NCBI GenBank assembly: GCA_964035575.1
Contig: OZ037905.1
Span: 87,001-151,000 of the forward strand
Reading direction: 5' to 3'
From: Rhynchopus sp. YZ270_cl-10
Lineage: Eukaryota > Euglenozoa > Diplonemea > Diplonemida > Diplonemidae
DNA: 64,000 nt
The position numbers and the translations under genes are program-made. Below the pieces are notes generated by a model. That model was not told the DNA's origin and made no database searches. It saw nothing but the letters and a program-made list of their open reading frames with translations. Shown here piece after piece: positions 54,667 through 63,313 of this stretch; the stretch's first letter is position 1; the number at the start of each line of letters is the position of its first letter.

Positions 54667-55593
54667 TTATCGCGGGGCAAACCCGAGACGCCCCTGGGAC
54701 GTGTCGTGGTGCCCTTTCCCGCAACAGGCCTGAGGAGACGCCAGCATCGGCAATCCGTCCTTCTTCCTCTTCCGTCCCGCCTGCACACATGCACCGCAAG
54801 CACCCCTCCCGTGGGCCACACAGTTGTGGTGCTTCTGACAGCACTGCTTCATCGACACGTTCCCCGCACCCGCACACTGTCCGCACATCGAGAAGTTATG
54901 CACCTCACACGCCTCACGCGCCTCCACACAGTCACCCAAAATAAGCTCATCACAATGGTGCGTCGCACAACACGCCGTGATGGAGATGTTGTTGTGCTCG
55001 CAGTCCCCGCATCGCATCTTGGTGTGTATGTCACACACCCGCATGGCCCCCACCTTCCTCCTTACGTCCACACGCACAGCCGGTGTCTGCCGCCTGCGTG
55101 CCTCCTGTCGTCGAATCTGCTCTGCCGCAACTGCAGCTATCGCAGCTCTACTACGCACCTCCTCTGCCTGCTTCTGCTCTTCCTTCGCTTCCTTCCAGCG
55201 TTCGTTCTTTGCTGAGCGTTCTTCCGGAGTGGAAGTATGAGCCACATCCGCGTCGTCACCCCACCTCGCCTTCGTCTTTTCCTTTTGTCGGGAGAGTGCT
55301 CTCCGCGACGTCGCCTTCTCCTGCAACTCCTTCAGGTATCCTTCAACCCCCGCCGCATGCGTCAGCACAGGTCGCACAGAATACCCCGTCATGATCCCCG
55401 CACCCAGTTCCTGTAAGTGGTGCACCTCCCTCTTCTCCACTCCTTTCCATACGTCCCTTCCATGCGCCATAGTTTTCGCCGTCCGCATCATGGCACCAAA
55501 AGATTCGGCCCTCTTCAACACCGTCTCACCCGGTACGTCCAACCCCGAGAAGATCTCAAAGTCCAGCATGAGCTCGAGCTGCGTGATGGGGGG
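54667..55593 (-). CDS. LINE third frame: Cys/His-rich C-terminal domain, probably reached by -1 frameshift
   Basis: The frame is open from 55686 to 54667, overlapping the end of ORF2, and has no ATG near its start. In the overlap ORF2 reads through C-CCC-CCA (55593-55587), exactly in the X-XXY-YYZ register. A -1 slip there enters this frame. The coordinates given start at the heptamer (~308 codons). The product has a Lys/Glu/Arg-rich helix and three Cys/His repeats (CDIHTKMRCGDC, CEVHNFSMCGQC, CVAHGRGACGAC, each followed by CC..HH), probably zinc-binding and nucleic-acid-binding. Reinitiation at an internal AUG is the alternative. Confidence 0.65.
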   Translation of the reverse strand, partial: PPITQLELMLDFEIFSGLDVPGETVLKRAESFGAMMRTAKTMAHGRDVWKGVEKREVHHLQELGAGIMTGYSVRPVLTHAAGVEGYLKELQEKATSRRALSRQKEKTKARWGDDADVAHTSTPEERSAKNERWKEAKEEQKQAEEVRSRAAIAAVAAEQIRRQEARRRQTPAVRVDVRRKVGAMRVCDIHTKMRCGDCEHNNISITACCATHHCDELILGDCVEAREACEVHNFSMCGQCAGAGNVSMKQCCQKHHNCVAHGRGACGACVQAGRKRKKDGLPMLASPQACCGKGHHDTSQGRLGFAPR

Positions 55594-58500
55594 CGTTGTG
55601 CCATCAGGCCAGCGAGCCATGCCTTCAGCGCCCAGAAGTGGTCTTCCGTCCAGCGTGGACTCTTCTTCATGTGCTTGCTCCCCCACAGTACGTTCTCCAG
55701 CGGGTTGTAGCTCTCAAGCACTGCACCCTCCTGAGGATTCCAGCCCCAAGGAAAAAGGGATTGGCCCACCACCGCTTGCTTCTTCTTCTTCTGCGAAAAC
55801 CCATGTTCCACGTCGTACTTCTGCCTTGCCAGCGCGATGCTGACCAGCATCAGTTGCACACGACGCACCGTCTGCTCTCTCTCCGCAACACTCAGCTCCT
55901 GCAAGAATATCGTCGGCACCAGGCCAAAGTCCAAGAAGCACGGGGGTGCGTCTTTGAGCAAAACCCGGAGTTTTCCGATGTCCTCTCCACGAATTTCGTC
56001 CCACTGCGGGCACCACCACCAAGCGTGTCTCCGGTCCTCTATCGCCTCACCACAGTATCGGCACAACGAAGTCTCCACCTCCTTGTTCCTCAGCAGCTGC
56101 ACCCCCACCAACTGAGAGCCCGACAAGGCTCCGCGTATCGCGCCCGCCAGGTATCTGTCGGTCGTGCGGTCCTTCCACACTGCGTTCGTCGCCTGGCGAT
56201 CCACACCTCCCTCAATGCCCTGCATCGACGGCCTCGTCGTCACTGTCAGGCGGTACGCGTGTGCACGGATGCCCTCTCTCAGCTCATGCAGCCATTTGCC
56301 CTTGTCCCACAGACGAACGTGCACCCTCAACCCGATGTGTGTGGTCCAGAAGTCGAAGCTGCTCCACCGCCATCCGTATCGCTCCAGGTCGTCCCACAAC
56401 AACTCTATCACACCCTTCTTGTGCACTTCAGTAACCCTTGGGTTGGCAACCCCAGGGTTCTCGCGCCGGAGACGTGCCAGATCTGAAGCCCTGTCACGCC
56501 GCCTCACCTCCCGCTCCGCTCTTCGGTCATGTGCCAGCCTCCACACTTCTTCTGCTTCTCTCCGCATGCCGTCATCTTCTGTCAGTCGGAGAAAGGCCGC
56601 CATCCTCCTCTGCACAATCTCCGCTGGCGCATCAATCCCAACCGGAGATAACACATGCCACACAATGTTCAGCGTGCGCTGCTTCCTGCCCTGCCCCCAG
56701 ACTGCCAGTGCTGCCCCTTGCCTCAGCGTCTCTATGGTCTGCTTTGAGAAGTCTGTCACTTCGCACCCATGCAACGCTGCCATCATTGGTCCCCTTGCGC
56801 CAATAAGTGCCTTCTCAGTGAAGGATAAAGGCACACTCGAAACCCTCGTAAACACACGGTGCGCAGTAACCGCACGCTCACGCGCGATGGGCCCGAAGTT
56901 CCCCTTTCCAGCCAAAATGTCTGCTCCAACCGCCCCGAACTGCTTCTTGTCGGGGAAGAGCCCGTCGCCAAGTCCAAACTTCGTCTTTGTTCCCTCCTTC
57001 GAGGTAAACCCTACGCACTTCTCTGCCTTGACCTCCATGTCCGCAGCAGTGATAAACTCCTTCGTCACCCTCGCAGCACCATGCACCTCCGCTTCCGTGT
57101 TCGCCACAGCATACACGTCGTCAGCGTACCCCATGGCGATTGCTCTGGTCCTTCTCGTCACTGAAGATCCCCACACCGCCATCAGCGCGTTCAACAGCAC
57201 GACAGAAAGTGGGCATCCTTGCAGGATACCATTTGTCGTACGAAAGGTGCCTCCCACACCTACGTCTCCCAACTTGAAGCGGCGTTCCATGGCAGTGTAC
57301 GCAGCCCTCAGTGGTCCAAGAATACGCCAGTGCGCGCCCCACTCCTCCGCCAGCGATAGCACAATCTCATGAGGTACACGATCGAAACATTTGGCGTAGT
57401 CGATCGTGAAGCCCCATACCTGGTCTGTGTCGTCACCCGACAGTACCGCCTTCTCCAGCTTGAGCGACAGATGCCAGTACAGGTGTGCAGTGCTGTGTCC
57501 TGCTCTGAAGCCGTGCTGTTGCTCACCAATCCAGCTTTCCTGCCACTTTATCAGCCTTCGCAACCTCGCTGCCGCCCACAGTCTGTAGATACACGAAGTG
57601 ATCGTGATAGGTCGCTGCTTCAGCGGGGTGTCGTCTTCCCCTTTGGGGATGAGCGCAATGAGTGCTCTCATCAAAGAAGGCGGCCACTCCCCCGTACACT
57701 CAATCGCATCAAACACATCTGCCAGCCTGTCGAGCAGCACCAGAGGAAGCGCCTTCAGCTCTGCCATGCGCCAACCCTCCACCCCAGCAGAAGTTTGTGT
57801 CTTCATCCTCCCCAGAGTTTGCTGCAACTCCTTCCCCGTCAGCCTGTCCATCTGCATCGCTTGCCCCTTGCCTGCGATGTCTTCTGTAAACTTCTCCCTA
57901 AACGCACCCCAGTCGGGCTCTGGCTTTTCCGCATATCGGCGAAGAATCGGCATCCACGCCTCATGCAGGAGGGTGTCCATCTCCTCAGCGTTGGCGGTGA
58001 ACTTCCCATCCTCGTTCTTCAGGGCAGTCATCTTCCTGTACTGTTCGTCCTTGCAGTATTTGAAGATCGCCTTGGGAGCGTTGTGCCATGCATCCCGTAG
58101 GCGCTGCCGCCAGTCCTCCAGTCGCTTCCGCTTCACTCGGTCCGCAAGCGTTGACACCTTCACTCGCACGGCTCTGCACAGATCCACCAAAGCCTCCTCG
58201 CTAGGCATATCCTGTTGCAGTGAGTCGTCGTCCAGCAGAACACGCAGTTCCTTCCGCGCCTTGCTCCAACAATTGCACACGTCATGTGGCGGCACACCAC
58301 CGTTGCTCCTCACGTACCACAGCCGACATTCTTCCAGCCTGCCCACGTTCTTCGTCAGCCTTCTCTGGCTCACTGTCAGAGCGTCCCCTTCCTTGCTCTG
58401 CTTCGCAGTCCGGTGCTTCGGCTTCGGGTCAAACGTTTTGCCTCTTCCGCAATACGCCTTCGTCGGGCCCTCAATCTCGCCTTCGCACGCCTGCAGCAAG

Positions 58501-59423
58501 AAGTCCTCTGCCCACTTGTTCCACTGTATCCACCTATCCTGAGGGTGTTGAAGCGCCCCCCACTGCAGCTCCTTGCTCGCAAACGCCTTTTGTGCATTCT
58601 TCACGCCTTGTCCACACTTGTCCAAAGGGAACTGCTTCGGCAGAGTGTACGCGAGCACGATCTGCCTGTACGCACCTACATCCAGCGCTATCTCTACCGG
58701 TCTGTGCTGCGGGAGCCCAGAGTCGTGGACAACCTTCACAGACGACAGCCCTGTGCACGCAGCTCGGTTCAGCAGAACGTAATCGAGCCTCTTGCGGATC
58801 TCCTTGCCGTCTTTCACCGAGAAGTAGGTGTTGTCCGGGGTCGTCCCAAGCACCCTTGCGTGCTCTTCGGCAGTGTCCTTCCACCATCCTGTGTCCAGTG
58901 TAGCAGCCAGCACACCTGATTTCCCTGGACCTGCGTTGAAATCCCCACCAATCACCCCAGGAATATCACCAAGCTCTGCAGCAGCCTCCATCACCTCGCC
59001 AAGTATTTTCTCCCTAGCCTCCGGGTCCGCCGACGGCGCGTAGACGGAGGTCACGTCGATCCACTCGTTGCCTTTGCCGTACGCCACCTTCGCCTTCACC
59101 CATCGCGTTGAGTCCCAGAGGTTCTTTTCCAAGGTTGAGGAGGGCGGGCTCGTGAGCACAGGTATTCCCTCTTTCACCAGAATCGCAACACCACCAGATT
59201 TCGCTTCTTCGGCCGACCTCCATTCCGGCAACTCCTTACCCCACACCACCTGCCAACCCTGCTTGCGGTACTCGATGGAGAGGCGCTTCTGCGTCGTCAC
59301 GGTGCACTTTGTCTCTTGTACCAGAACAACGTGAGCATCCTCCGCAACCTTCAGCAGAGAGCTCCCGCCTGTCTGCAGCGCCGTCACATTGCTGCACACT
59401 ATCTTTAGTGGGGCAAGGCCCAC
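55515..59423 (-). CDS. LINE ORF2: APE endonuclease and reverse transcriptase
   Basis: 1302 codons. The N-terminal ~235 residues are an APE-type endonuclease, with VLVQETKC, VTSVYAP, GGDFNAGPG (~160), RLDYVLLN and a terminal QHRPVEI in place of the usual SDH. The reverse transcriptase has FTIDYAKCFDRVP, GILQGCPLSVVLLNALM and the active-site YADD (~766). A C-terminal zinc knuckle-like CRYCGEAIEDRRHAWWWC is at ~1120. No RNase H or restriction-like endonuclease domain is seen here. The first in-frame ATG lies ~140 codons in, inside the endonuclease, so translation must begin at a non-AUG codon near 59423 or be coupled to ORF1, whose stop is at 59432-59434. Confidence 0.88.
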   Translation of the reverse strand: MGLAPLKIVCSNVTALQTGGSSLLKVAEDAHVVLVQETKCTVTTQKRLSIEYRKQGWQVVWGKELPEWRSAEEAKSGGVAILVKEGIPVLTSPPSSTLEKNLWDSTRWVKAKVAYGKGNEWIDVTSVYAPSADPEAREKILGEVMEAAAELGDIPGVIGGDFNAGPGKSGVLAATLDTGWWKDTAEEHARVLGTTPDNTYFSVKDGKEIRKRLDYVLLNRAACTGLSSVKVVHDSGLPQHRPVEIALDVGAYRQIVLAYTLPKQFPLDKCGQGVKNAQKAFASKELQWGALQHPQDRWIQWNKWAEDFLLQACEGEIEGPTKAYCGRGKTFDPKPKHRTAKQSKEGDALTVSQRRLTKNVGRLEECRLWYVRSNGGVPPHDVCNCWSKARKELRVLLDDDSLQQDMPSEEALVDLCRAVRVKVSTLADRVKRKRLEDWRQRLRDAWHNAPKAIFKYCKDEQYRKMTALKNEDGKFTANAEEMDTLLHEAWMPILRRYAEKPEPDWGAFREKFTEDIAGKGQAMQMDRLTGKELQQTLGRMKTQTSAGVEGWRMAELKALPLVLLDRLADVFDAIECTGEWPPSLMRALIALIPKGEDDTPLKQRPITITSCIYRLWAAARLRRLIKWQESWIGEQQHGFRAGHSTAHLYWHLSLKLEKAVLSGDDTDQVWGFTIDYAKCFDRVPHEIVLSLAEEWGAHWRILGPLRAAYTAMERRFKLGDVGVGGTFRTTNGILQGCPLSVVLLNALMAVWGSSVTRRTRAIAMGYADDVYAVANTEAEVHGAARVTKEFITAADMEVKAEKCVGFTSKEGTKTKFGLGDGLFPDKKQFGAVGADILAGKGNFGPIARERAVTAHRVFTRVSSVPLSFTEKALIGARGPMMAALHGCEVTDFSKQTIETLRQGAALAVWGQGRKQRTLNIVWHVLSPVGIDAPAEIVQRRMAAFLRLTEDDGMRREAEEVWRLAHDRRAEREVRRRDRASDLARLRRENPGVANPRVTEVHKKGVIELLWDDLERYGWRWSSFDFWTTHIGLRVHVRLWDKGKWLHELREGIRAHAYRLTVTTRPSMQGIEGGVDRQATNAVWKDRTTDRYLAGAIRGALSGSQLVGVQLLRNKEVETSLCRYCGEAIEDRRHAWWWCPQWDEIRGEDIGKLRVLLKDAPPCFLDFGLVPTIFLQELSVAEREQTVRRVQLMLVSIALARQKYDVEHGFSQKKKKQAVVGQSLFPWGWNPQEGAVLESYNPLENVLWGSKHMKKSPRWTEDHFWALKAWLAGLMAQRPPSRSSSSCWTLRSSRGWTYRVRRC

Positions 59424-59431
59424 GGTCGTGA

Positions 59432-62296
59432 TTAATACGACCTTTCTCGGTTATTGTCCGTGTCGCGGGGGCGGCTGTTCTCGTCCGTCGTCGTATCTTT
59501 CTTCTTCTCCTCACCGCCACGATCTTGAGCATCCCTGGCCTTGTCCTTGGCCTCGCGAGCTGCCTTCTTCAGCGCCTCGTTCTCCTCCGTGAGCCGCTTG
59601 CTCTCCGCTGCCAGCTGCACGTTCTGGTCCTTGCACTGCTGCACCGTCTCCTTCATCTCAGCACATTCTGCTCTGAGCTGTTCCATGTCGAGAGGCTGCG
59701 GCGGTTGCGCGACTGGTGCCGACTGCTGCGGCTGTCCCATCATCCGCTTCTGTGCCTCCAACATCTCCTTCTGCTGCTCCATGACGCCCTTCATCATCTC
59801 CCGCAATTCCTTCATCTCCTTCTTCATCATCTCTATCTCGTCCTGCGCTGCTGATGAAGCTGCGGGAGGTGCCGGAGCCGCCGGTGCCCCTGTTGCAGGG
59901 TGGGGTCGAGCTGCAGGTGGTGCGTATCCCCTCGCCTTAGCCGCCCACGTGCCAGCGCCGCTCTCTGCTGCTCCTTGCCTCGGTACTGGGAACTGCGCCA
60001 GAGGGAAACCCCACGGATTCGCACCCACCTTCTGCACACGACGCCCTTCCTTCACCGCACACACCGTCAACACCAATCCACCCACCTCCAGCACCCCTTC
60101 TGTGCTCGGGCACGGCACATCCGACGTAACCGTCCACTTGTGCCCTCGCGACAGCACCTTCACCGTCCAGCTCGCCTCCCTCACCAGCCCCTCACACAAC
60201 AGCTGGACCGACGTGTTCGCCGGAATTCCCCCAATCTCGTACCTGTGTCCCTGCACGACGACGTCCTCCTGCACAAGAAGCCTCTTCGCAGCCTCCAAGT
60301 CCCCCTTCATCACCCGCACCGCGTAGCCCCCTTCCCCTACGGCGAGTCCGCGCACGCTATCCTCCATGTTCTCCTCAACAAGGTCCAGCCGTGCCAGAGC
60401 AGACTCCAGCGGTTCCGCCTTCCACAACAACCCACAGTCCCCGTACTCCTTTGCCTGGAAGAGGTGCCGCACAAACACCCCTTCCCGTCCGCTTCTCCTC
60501 AGCATGGCGCACACCATGTCCTCCGTCACGTCCACAGACATCTCCATCCATCCTCCTCTCTCCAAGCCGCGTCCACACCGCACCCCCTGCAACCCGTACC
60601 ACCGACGCATGCGTTGCTCTCCCTTTGTGCGCCCCTCCCCCTGGAGCAACATCGTTCTGCCCATCAGCGTAATCAGCTTGCTCGAGAACGTGCTCTCCAC
60701 CGGCTTCACCACGTCGTCCAAGTTAGTTGTCATGGACGACAGCCACACTTCTTCCACCTTTGCTCCCCGCTCCGTCTTCACCGCCACCTTCGCCTTCTTC
60801 GTGCGCGCTGCACCCGTACACTTCGAACGGGACACAATCACCATCTGCGGAAGTTGGTGCAGCAACTGTAACCCCTGCAGAAGTTCGCTCGCCTTCCACG
60901 CAACTGCCGCCACCTGCGTCACCCCTTCCACATTGCTGGGCACTGCATCCCACACCGGTATTTTCCATCCCTGGGGCGCCAGGTTCAGTGCATCCTCCGC
61001 TGCGCTCTGGGTCACCGCCGTCGCCTTCTTCTTCCCCTTCACAGCTGTAGCCGGTACGTGCAGTTGCGGTTGTCCCACTGCGCACAGAAGTTCCTCCCCC
61101 ACCTTCAACCCTGCCGATTCCACAGCACCGTAGTGTACCCCCTCGAACCCCAGGACTACGTCAGACTCCGTGAAGGTGAGGTTAGCCTTCTCCGGAGTTC
61201 CTTCTGCCAGCTGCCCGTCGGACTGCCCGTCGATCAGCGTAGCCCGTAGCGCGTTCTCCGGTCCAACGTCAAGCACAACAATGCGGACCTTCATCACCTT
61301 GGCGATCGCATGGAGACACAAATGGTCCCCCCATGTCCCCAGCTGCGCCATGCCTGCCAGGTATGCATCAATGCACCCCTCGTCCACAAATGGGCTGTAG
61401 TGTGCCTTCTGCTCCTTCATCACCTCAACTGCGAGCCTGCGGAAGCCTGCGTGACCATTCGGGGACCGCTCCACAGACCACGCCACCGACCGGAACAGAC
61501 AGCCCCCCTTGCCCCCACATTCCTCCCATCGCAACCCCCATCTTTCCAGGTGTCCCTTGACACCTGGCTGCACGGCAGCTGCCAGCGTCTCCGTCCTGCA
61601 TCCCCTTGCGGCGTACCCCCCTCCTGCAACCAGCTGGGCGTTGCTCTCTGCCTCCTTCATCCCCTTCCCCGCCTTCGCGCAGTGCTGCAGCGATACCCTT
61701 ATCCCCCTCTTCTTCAACTCGCCCAGCAGCGCCTTCACCTTCTCCAGCCTCGGCTTCAGCAACGACGAGTCGCAGGCGTGCCCCTCAGCCACCTGCCTCC
61801 AGACCACCAAGTGCGTGACCCACACGCGCGCGTGGGTGCCCTTCGGGTACGACCCGTCGGCCACCCCTTGAAGCCCGAGCAGGATGCCCTCGTACGCGGC
61901 TTCTGCCTTGGTGATGTTTGCCAGGCGGCGGGTTACTTCCCAGTGCGTTCCTGGTTCCTCCTCCGTCGCATCACGCGCCAGCGCACACAGCCCCGTCGTG
62001 TCCCGCACCTTCTCGCCCGTCACTACTCCGATGAAGACATCGGGATCCTTCCTCTCCTCCCCTGCACTGCGCTTCATGCCGCCTGCCCCCGGGTAGGCGG
62101 GCTGCCGTAGCCCCTCAGTCCAGTGCGCCTGCTCCGCCGCCGCCGTCACCTCGTCACTGCAATAGCAGTTCCACGACCTGCAGCACACAGGCGCCGGCGG
62201 GTGTGGCGTCCACTTGGCCGATCCGTGTGACGGATCGTTGCCCGGGATACTCCGCGTGGAGGCTGGACGTGACTTCGACACCATGTACGAAAACAT
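59432..62296 (-). CDS. LINE ORF1: RNase H-fold and OTU protease domains plus coiled coil
   Basis: 954 residues. Residues ~38-46 are a Cys cluster (CCRSWNCYC). ~86-228 follow the plan of plant-type (RVT_3-like) RNase H: KAEAAYEGILLGL, VWVTHLVVWRQVAEG, then a terminal ESNAQLVAGG. The Asp-Ser of the fourth strand is replaced by Thr-His (161-162), so activity is doubtful. ~256-393 match an OTU cysteine protease, with nucleophile Cys266 in GGKGGCLFRS, TWGDHLCLHAIA and His388 in GVHYGAV. The middle region is unassigned. A Pro/Ala linker and a Met/Glu/Lys-rich coiled coil (~810-930) end it, as in RNA-binding LINE ORF1 proteins. OTU enzymes usually remove ubiquitin; self-processing is also possible. 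Confidence 0.75.
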   Translation of the reverse strand: MFSYMVSKSRPASTRSIPGNDPSHGSAKWTPHPPAPVCCRSWNCYCSDEVTAAAEQAHWTEGLRQPAYPGAGGMKRSAGEERKDPDVFIGVVTGEKVRDTTGLCALARDATEEEPGTHWEVTRRLANITKAEAAYEGILLGLQGVADGSYPKGTHARVWVTHLVVWRQVAEGHACDSSLLKPRLEKVKALLGELKKRGIRVSLQHCAKAGKGMKEAESNAQLVAGGGYAARGCRTETLAAAVQPGVKGHLERWGLRWEECGGKGGCLFRSVAWSVERSPNGHAGFRRLAVEVMKEQKAHYSPFVDEGCIDAYLAGMAQLGTWGDHLCLHAIAKVMKVRIVVLDVGPENALRATLIDGQSDGQLAEGTPEKANLTFTESDVVLGFEGVHYGAVESAGLKVGEELLCAVGQPQLHVPATAVKGKKKATAVTQSAAEDALNLAPQGWKIPVWDAVPSNVEGVTQVAAVAWKASELLQGLQLLHQLPQMVIVSRSKCTGAARTKKAKVAVKTERGAKVEEVWLSSMTTNLDDVVKPVESTFSSKLITLMGRTMLLQGEGRTKGEQRMRRWYGLQGVRCGRGLERGGWMEMSVDVTEDMVCAMLRRSGREGVFVRHLFQAKEYGDCGLLWKAEPLESALARLDLVEENMEDSVRGLAVGEGGYAVRVMKGDLEAAKRLLVQEDVVVQGHRYEIGGIPANTSVQLLCEGLVREASWTVKVLSRGHKWTVTSDVPCPSTEGVLEVGGLVLTVCAVKEGRRVQKVGANPWGFPLAQFPVPRQGAAESGAGTWAAKARGYAPPAARPHPATGAPAAPAPPAASSAAQDEIEMMKKEMKELREMMKGVMEQQKEMLEAQKRMMGQPQQSAPVAQPPQPLDMEQLRAECAEMKETVQQCKDQNVQLAAESKRLTEENEALKKAAREAKDKARDAQDRGGEEKKKDTTTDENSRPRDTDNNRERSY

Positions 62297-62336
62297 TGTT
62301 TATATTCTTTCTTTTTGTGTACGTTGTGTGTATCCC

Positions 62337-62355
62337 TCCAGGGTGTTTAAAGCTC
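62337..62355. repeat. Target-site duplication, 5' side of the LINE
   Basis: Identical 19-mer to 54570-54588. It lies inside an LRR-coding unit whose normal continuation (GGCAGCCG on the plus strand) is intact here. Confidence 0.88.
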
Positions 62356-63313
62356 GGCAGCCGTGAAGAAAGTAAAACTCAATCCTCGAAACGTTGTTGA
62401 GTGGTGTCAAATCAAGGGTGGTTAAAGCTGTGCAGCCGCAAAGAAAAAAACCACCAAGCACAGTCACATTGTTGAGTGGTGTCAGATCCAGGGTGGTTAA
62501 AGCTCGGCAGCCGGGAAGAAAGTAACTCTCAATCCTCGTAACGTTGTTGAGTGGTGTCAGATCAAGGGTGGTTAAAGTTTCACAGTTCGAAAGAAAGCTC
62601 TCACCAATCACCGTCACATTGAGTGGTGTCAGATCCAGGGCGGCTAAATCCTCGCAGCCGGAAAGAAAGCAATCACCAAGCACCGTCACATTCCTGAATG
62701 GTGTCAGATCCAGGGTGGTTAAAGCTCGGCAACCGGAAAGAAAGTAATCACCAAGCTCCGTAACGTTGTTGAGTGGTGTCAGATCAAGGGTGGTTAAAGC
62801 TTCGCATTCGTAAAGAAAGTAATCACCAAGCACCGTCACATTGCTCAACCCGGAGAGGTCAATACTTGTTAACGAGGTGCATTCCGAAAGGAAGTTGTCT
62901 CCAACCCGTGTCACAAAGGACGCAGCACTCAGATCAAGTCGCGTTAACGATCCCTCCTCCAAGAACCTATCGGGTATCCCCGTCGCAACCTCCGCCTGCA
63001 GAAGCAAACACGCCACCTCAGGATCCTCCACCTCCTCCAAATTCTCTGGCGTCAGGTCCGTCTCACCCAACGCATGAAGCGCTGCAACCGCTTCGACCTT
63101 CATCGACTTCGTCAGCACGATTGTGTCACCAGCACTCAGCTGCGTCATGTCCGCTCCTTCGCCCATCGCTTTGTCTCCGAAACTCATACAAAAACTGTCT
63201 TCAGGCAGCCCCATTGCAGAAGCCACTTTCCGCCGCATATCCTTCGCTGTGTCATCTGCACACACCTCGACTGTGTGCTGATTCGCTCTGAAATCCTCGA
63301 AGTGCACGTCCAT
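62337..63313 (-). CDS. 5' part of a UBL-LRR protein gene, interrupted by the LINE
   Basis: The start is MDVHFEDF at 63313; upstream in-frame codons (MHTHHHTHIRTQ) are low-complexity. Residues ~1-70 form a ubiquitin-like domain (HTVEVCADDTAKDMRRKVAS, then AGDTIVL), alignable with that of the WD40 family although sequence identity is low. A ~60-residue helical linker precedes LRRs of ~25 residues (LTTLDLTPLNNVTVLGDYFL) resembling BspA-type LRR_5 units. About eight units are present before the insertion. Without the LINE the protein would be ~420 residues. As it stands the frame runs 12 codons past the duplication and stops at 62300. CACATCAG lies 23 nt before the ATG. Confidence 0.8.
62544..62860 (-). 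repeat. Tandem LRR-coding repeat of ~75 bp
   Basis: Units with GTGGTGTCAGATC.AGGGTGG, TTAAAGCT and GAAAGAAAG recur at ~75-bp spacing through the LRR region. Several are nearly identical in DNA, so homogenisation is recent. The LINE target is one of these units. Confidence 0.8.

Larger units (their letters stand above)
54589..62336 (-). mobile_element. Non-LTR retrotransposon (LINE), ~7.75 kb, nearly whole
   Basis: A minus-strand LINE between 19-bp target-site duplications, with a ~40-nt 5' leader, ORF1 (954 aa), ORF2 (APE endonuclease and reverse transcriptase) and a third, Cys/His-rich frame. All frames are long and open and the catalytic RT motif is kept, so insertion looks recent. The APE domain excludes the restriction-like-endonuclease-only clades (R2, CRE). 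Clade not assigned. The OTU domain in ORF1 is unusual; I recall OTU-type proteases in a few non-LTR lineages, which should be compared. Confidence 0.88.
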
